Source: HO2-45-28 sp964412115
GTDB lineage: Bacteria; Patescibacteriota; Minisyncoccia; HO2-45-28
Length of the DNA: 15,105 nt
Assembly: GCA_964412115.1 (NCBI GenBank)
Contig: CAYPMM010000024.1
Coordinates: 1 to 15,105, forward strand
Reading direction: 5' to 3'
The notes beneath the pieces are model-generated. The model saw nothing but the letters and a program-made list of their open reading frames with translations, was not told the DNA's origin and did not search any database. Positions within the stretch are counted from its first letter, which is position 1; every line of letters starts with the position of its first letter. The position numbers were made by a program, and so were the translations under genes. Shown here piece after piece: positions 11,869-15,105 of the stretch.

Positions 11869-13296
11869 ATGAAAAAAACGGAAAATAGAGAGCGCGAAAA
11901 AACCGCTATCGCGCGCGAGCTTTGGTTTTACGAAGACGAAAAAGAGCTTATCGTCGAGCGTCGCATTGGCGCAACCGTCAGAGCCGGCGACAGAACGGAG
12001 GGAACGGTTGATCCCAAAGGCGGGTATAAAGAAGGCGGATTTATCACGCTCAAAATACAAAAGGGCGACGGGCAGTTTGACTCCTTGGAAACACCGGCGG
12101 TGGCGCATTCCGTGAAGAAGAAAACTCTGGGGGAAATTAAACCGGAAGACTTGGAGGGCACGCCATTGCCCCAAAAAAACAAACAAGCGCTCGCCCTAAA
12201 ACTAAAGCGACTTTACGGAAGAGATTTTAACGATAATGAGATCGTGACGATTGCGCGGTTTGAATACGCGGATGATTTAAAAGAGACCGGTGACTTAATC
12301 TGGGCAAAAGTCCTGACTTATGCCCGCGAACCGAAAGCTAACCCCGAAAGCGTGGATTTTACTTCGTACACCATACCGCTTATTGAGCATGATTATCCCG
12401 CCAAAACTCCGGTAATGTGGAATGCGGCATACCGAGAATTCGGAATTGATGCCGGAAACGTGATGCTCGTCGGCGACCCGCAAAATGCGGGGCACATACT
12501 GGATGTATTCCGCAAAGACGCGAAATACCGAGGCGGCGGAGCAGGAGTGGGATTCAAGGACGAGGTAATTTCCTATCTTGACGAGCTTGAGCCGTTGGCA
12601 AAAAAAATGGGGGCGGTAAATTTTATCCTGAAAACTCCGGAAGGTAAATTAAAAGGGTTTAATACCGACGGTTTAGGCTATGCTCAAAGTTTGGAAGAGG
12701 CGTTTGGAAACAGAAATGAAAAACTTGCCGGTAAAAAAGCAGTAATCTTGGGAGCGGGTGGCGCCAGCAATGCCGTCGCTTTCGCTTTAGCGGAAAAGGG
12801 CATGAAAATCGTGGTTTTAAATAGAACCGTAGAGAATGCTCAGTCTTTGGCTGAAAGAGTCAATGAACAAGCGCCAGCTGAACAAGTAAGATTTGGCGGC
12901 GAGGACCAGATAGTTATTGAAATAGCAGATGCGGACGCGGTTATTAATGTCTCCAGAAAAGGTGAAGCCGGAGCGTTGGAAAGATATTCGGCACTTGCTC
13001 CCGCGTTTTTACCTCCAACCGAAGAAAATATTCGTAAGAATCTCGAGTTAGCAGAAAGGGTCTTGCGCGCGATACCCAGAAAGGCAATAGTTAGCGATAT
13101 TGTGCTTAAAAAAGATGGCTTAACGCCCTTTTTAGAATCTGCTCGGAGCGCGGGATACGAAATTCTTGACGGGAATCCAATGGTAATCAATCAGGGCGCG
13201 GAGGCGTTTTGGCTTTTACACGGAGAAAAACTCCTGGCAAAAAATATTTCCAAAGAACAAGTGGCTGAGGTTATGAAACGAGCCGCGAGTTCTTAA
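11869..13296 (+). CDS. Shikimate dehydrogenase (AroE-like) with ASCH-like N-terminal domain
   Basis: The C-terminal part (about 168-470 of 475 residues) matches AroE: catalytic Lys K230 (GFK), N251 in GAVN, D267 in FNTDG, NADP Rossmann motif GAGGAS (295-300), NRT (318-320) and Q442 in INQGAEAFWLLHG. It would reduce 3-dehydroshikimate with NADPH. The substrate-binding SxSP motif is AKTP (178-181), so specificity may differ. The first 150 residues are extra: ELIVERRIGATVRAGD (26-41), TLGEIKPEDLEG (86-97), LKRLYG and EIVTIARFEYAD (124-135) fit the ASCH pattern (PUA-like fold, nucleic-acid binding), an impression that needs a profile search. The start is ATG 11869, with GGAGG 11 nt upstream; ATG 11851 is an alternative. 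Confidence 0.78.
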   Translation: MKKTENREREKTAIARELWFYEDEKELIVERRIGATVRAGDRTEGTVDPKGGYKEGGFITLKIQKGDGQFDSLETPAVAHSVKKKTLGEIKPEDLEGTPLPQKNKQALALKLKRLYGRDFNDNEIVTIARFEYADDLKETGDLIWAKVLTYAREPKANPESVDFTSYTIPLIEHDYPAKTPVMWNAAYREFGIDAGNVMLVGDPQNAGHILDVFRKDAKYRGGGAGVGFKDEVISYLDELEPLAKKMGAVNFILKTPEGKLKGFNTDGLGYAQSLEEAFGNRNEKLAGKKAVILGAGGASNAVAFALAEKGMKIVVLNRTVENAQSLAERVNEQAPAEQVRFGGEDQIVIEIADADAVINVSRKGEAGALERYSALAPAFLPPTEENIRKNLELAERVLRAIPRKAIVSDIVLKKDGLTPFLESARSAGYEILDGNPMVINQGAEAFWLLHGEKLLAKNISKEQVAEVMKRAASS

Positions 13297-13301
13297 TTTA
13301 T

Positions 13302-13328
13302 GAGCGCCATCTTTGTGGCGCTCTTTTT
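13302..13328 (+). terminator. Intrinsic terminator after the AroE-like gene
   Basis: Stem GAGCGCCA (13302-13309) and TGGCGCTC (13316-13323), loop TCTTTG, followed by TTTTT. It starts 5 nt after the upstream stop codon. The T-tract ends only 3 nt before the ATG of the cyclopropane synthase gene. Confidence 0.9.
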
Positions 13329-13331
13329 AAT

Positions 13332-14438
13332 ATGAATAAAATAATTATAGAGCAATTACTTTCGAAAGCCGGAATTGCCGTCAACGGCAAGCAGCCATGG
13401 GATATTCAGACGCATAATGAGGCGCTGTACAATCGCGTATTGAGTCAGGGGTCTTTGGGGTTGGGCGAGTCATATATGGATGGGTGGTGGGACGCAAAAG
13501 AGCTTGATGAATTTTTTAATAAAGTTCTTCGCTCCGAGCTTCAAAAACAAATGCCTATAAATTCAACCATGGTGTTGGGATACCTCAAGGCCAAGCTCAT
13601 GAACATGCCGCGCCTGCGCGCGTTTCAGGTTGGGAAAGATCATTATGACATAGGAAACGATTTATACGCGGCCATGCTGGACAAGCGTTTAACCTATACT
13701 TGCGGATATTGGAAAGACGCAAAAACGCTCGACGAAGCGCAGGAGGCAAAACTGGATTTGGTTTGCAGAAAAATAGGATTGAAAAAGGGCGACCGCGTGC
13801 TTGATATCGGTTCGGGTTGGGGAAGTTTTATAAATTTCGCAGCCCAACGATATGGAGCAATCTGTGTTGGGGTTACCGTCTCGAAAGAGCAGGCGGAATA
13901 CGCAAACGCGCATCGCGGGGGTTTGCCGGTGGAGACGCGCCTGCAGGATTATCGCGATATTGATGAAAAATTTGACCACATCGTTTCATTGGGGATGTTT
14001 GAACATGTGGGCTATAAAAACTACCGGGCATTTATGGAAAAAGTACACTCTCTGCTGAATGACGACGGTTTGTTCCTGCTTCACACCATAGGACGCAGTA
14101 AATCGGTAATTATGGCGGATCCCTGGTTTTCCAAATATATTTTTCCGAACTCCATGCTCCCTTCGTATAAACAGATAGCGGAGGCGGCGGAAGGTTTTTT
14201 TATTCTCGAGGACTGGCACAGTTTTGGAACGCATTACGATACCACCCTTATGCACTGGTATAAAAACTTTAATGAACACTGGGGCCCTTTGCGCGAGAAA
14301 TACGGAGACCGGTTTTACCGGATGTGGAAATATTATCTTTTGTCTTCCGCAGGGTCGTTTCGTTCGCGAAGAAATCAATTATGGCAGATAGTTTTATCGA
14401 AAAAGGGCCAACTCGGGGGATATGTTTCCATACGATAG
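13332..14438 (+). CDS. cfa: Cyclopropane-fatty-acyl-phospholipid synthase
   Basis: CFA synthase adds a methylene group from S-adenosylmethionine to the double bond of unsaturated acyl chains in membrane phospholipids. The 368-aa protein is full length against E. coli Cfa (382 aa), with GSLGLGESYMDGWW (40-53), the active-site Cys in YTCGYW (C124), SAM motif VLDIGSGWG (156-164), GMFEHVG with E224, LLHTIG with H251, and YY (334-335). All active-site positions of the E. coli enzyme look conserved. The start at 13332 fits the family N-terminus (LLSKAGI). No Shine-Dalgarno or clear promoter is seen between the terminator and the ATG. Parcubacteria often cannot make fatty acids, so the substrate may be host-derived lipid. 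Confidence 0.94.
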   Translation: MNKIIIEQLLSKAGIAVNGKQPWDIQTHNEALYNRVLSQGSLGLGESYMDGWWDAKELDEFFNKVLRSELQKQMPINSTMVLGYLKAKLMNMPRLRAFQVGKDHYDIGNDLYAAMLDKRLTYTCGYWKDAKTLDEAQEAKLDLVCRKIGLKKGDRVLDIGSGWGSFINFAAQRYGAICVGVTVSKEQAEYANAHRGGLPVETRLQDYRDIDEKFDHIVSLGMFEHVGYKNYRAFMEKVHSLLNDDGLFLLHTIGRSKSVIMADPWFSKYIFPNSMLPSYKQIAEAAEGFFILEDWHSFGTHYDTTLMHWYKNFNEHWGPLREKYGDRFYRMWKYYLLSSAGSFRSRRNQLWQIVLSKKGQLGGYVSIR

Positions 14439-14462
14439 GGGGCGGGGTTTATCCACACCTGC

Positions 14463-14472
14463 CTGCCGGCAG
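14463..14472. repeat. Short palindrome CTGCCGGCAG
   Basis: CTGCCGGCAG lies between cfa and arsR2, just before the arsR2 -35 box, preceded by CCTGC. It is the core of a palindrome type that I recall as frequent in such genomes. Too short to be more specific. Confidence 0.5.
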
Positions 14473-14474
14473 AG

Positions 14475-14503
14475 TTGACACCGAAATTTCTTAGGAGTAT
14501 GGT
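14475..14503 (+). promoter_or_regulatory. Promoter of arsR2
   Basis: Perfect -35 TTGACA (14475-14480), 17-bp spacer and -10 TATGGT (14498-14503). The expected start lies about 14510, within the operator at 14504-14527, giving a leader of about 23 nt without a Shine-Dalgarno. Confidence 0.75.
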
Positions 14504-14527
14504 TTAAGTAATTATGCAATTGCTTAA
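14504..14527. promoter_or_regulatory. Putative operator of arsR2
   Basis: TTAAGTAATT-ATGC-AATTGCTTAA is a 24-bp palindrome with one mismatch pair (T14509 against G14522). It begins directly behind the -10 and covers the predicted start point. The arms differ from the TTGAA/TTCAA arms of sites A-C, so it is a separate operator, probably for autorepression by arsR2. Confidence 0.6.
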
Positions 14528-14532
14528 TTAAC

Positions 14533-14844
14533 ATGCTTACCAAGGAACAAGTAAATAAGATAAAAAAAGAATTGTCAAGCGATATGGACCGGATACCCCT
14601 CATTCTTGGAGCTCTTGGCGACCCGGGCAGATTTAGGATTTTCAAATTGCTTTCGGAGCATCATGATATTTGCGTAACCGACGTGGCGAACATTTTTGAC
14701 ATTACCGTATCCGCGGCATCCCAGCAGTTGAGGGTCCTGGAAATGCTGGAACTGGTCGAAAAAACAAGAATGGGACAGATGGTTTGCTATGAATTAAAGA
14801 AGGATAATTCCTCGGTTAAACGGCTGATGCAATTTATTAAATAA
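14533..14844 (+). CDS. ArsR-family transcriptional repressor (arsR2)
   Basis: This 103-aa winged-helix protein has LGALGDPGRFRIFKLL (25-40), the recognition region FDITVSAASQQLRVLEMLELVEKTR (55-79) and wing MVCYEL (83-88). The usual metal-binding CVC of ArsR is reduced to a single cysteine, C47 in HDICVTDV, with H43 and H44 next to it; C85 lies in the wing. Metal or thiol sensing is possible but the classic CxC is not there. The gene precedes the TlpA/ResA-like gene by 15 nt and presumably controls it. Confidence 0.9.
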   Translation: MLTKEQVNKIKKELSSDMDRIPLILGALGDPGRFRIFKLLSEHHDICVTDVANIFDITVSAASQQLRVLEMLELVEKTRMGQMVCYELKKDNSSVKRLMQFIK

Positions 14845-14859
14845 AATTATTAAATCAAA

Positions 14860-15105
14860 ATGAAAAGTAAAATATTAATTATAGGCGCGATTATTGCGGC
14901 AATAGGCCTGATAGCATTAGGGAGGTCATATGGCGGAAACACCGCTTCACAAAGAGCCTCGGTGCATTCGGGCGCGCTTGGAACAGCTTTGCAAGAAAAC
15001 TCCGCGCCTGATTTTAAACTGCAAAAGCTGGGCGGCGGAACCATAACGCTGTCGGAGTTTAGGGGCAAGAAGCCGGTGGTGGTTGATTTTTGGGCTTCGT
15101 GGTGC
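14860..15105 (+). CDS. TlpA/ResA-like membrane-anchored thioredoxin, 5' part
   Basis: The frame is open to the window edge (82 codons visible). It has an uncleaved signal anchor (residues 4-20, ILIIGAIIAAIGLIALG), a short Ser/Ala-rich linker, and then APDFKLQKLGGGTITLSEFRG (49-69), the typical AhpC/TlpA start. The visible sequence ends at VVVDFWASWC, the first cysteine of the WCxxC active site. The enzyme would act outside the membrane on disulfides. A CcdA/DsbD-like electron-supplier gene often follows such a gene and may lie beyond the window. Confidence 0.88.
   Translation, partial: MKSKILIIGAIIAAIGLIALGRSYGGNTASQRASVHSGALGTALQENSAPDFKLQKLGGGTITLSEFRGKKPVVVDFWASWC

Noticed and set aside
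79..14844. Recoding of TGA as glycine (as in Gracilibacteria)
   Set aside because: TGA ends several genes at natural family ends, such as arsR1 and the ferredoxin-reductase-like gene, so it is a normal stop.

Overview
The window looks like a chromosomal stretch of a small-genome bacterium of the Candidate Phyla Radiation (Patescibacteria, probably Parcubacteria-like). This is inferred from gene style: a short ValS, an RluD-type pseudouridine synthase with no S4 domain, a PrsW-family membrane protease, an Hsp20 of the type common in those genomes, single tRNAs scattered between protein genes, many 4-13 nt gene overlaps and few Shine-Dalgarno sites. TGA is used as an ordinary stop, so the code is standard. 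No rRNA, CRISPR array, transposase or phage gene is visible.

Layout. 1-50: 3' part of tRNA-Val(GAC). 79-1403: proline-rich two-TM protein and an overlapping RluA/RluD-family synthase, then a perfect 40-bp palindrome. 1540-2664: tRNA-Gly(GCC) and, one base past its CCA, tsaD. 2778-6085: valS, a PrsW-like protease (13-nt overlap) and hsp20. 6130-6254: tRNA-Phe(GAA) and a two-way terminator. 6273-6896, minus strand: tRNA-Leu(TAG), tRNA-Val(TAC), then a two-gene operon of a 54-aa membrane protein and an 83-aa protein of unknown function. 6992-9922: ArsR-family regulator, mercuric-reductase-like flavoprotein, thioredoxin-fold protein and flavodoxin-fold reductase, with no gaps to speak of. 9998-11757: glutaredoxin, a CBS-less SIS-domain isomerase, and a ferredoxin-NADP-reductase-like gene with its own promoter. 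11869-14438: a shikimate dehydrogenase with an ASCH-like N-terminal extension, a terminator, and cyclopropane-fatty-acid synthase. 14533-15105: a second ArsR regulator and the start of a membrane-anchored TlpA/ResA-like protein cut by the window edge.

How it fits together. The first half is translation and proteostasis housekeeping. The second half is rich in thiol and flavin redox proteins and appears wired by ArsR-type repressors. The arsR1-merA promoter and the ferredoxin-reductase promoter share the same -10 (TATCAT), the same 17-bp spacer and nearly the same operator (TTGAA-N6-TTCAA) over the -10 and start point; a weaker third match lies in a long inverted repeat before the shikimate dehydrogenase gene. 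I read this as a local redox or thiophilic-metal regulon. arsR2 has a textbook promoter with a different operator at its start point.

Two further themes stand out. Several genes appear to be transcribed leaderless, with a -10 box 6-7 nt before the ATG. Short palindromic elements sit in frame inside essential genes (twice in tsaD, once in valS), and another repeat element lies in merA; they look like expansions absent from typical family members.
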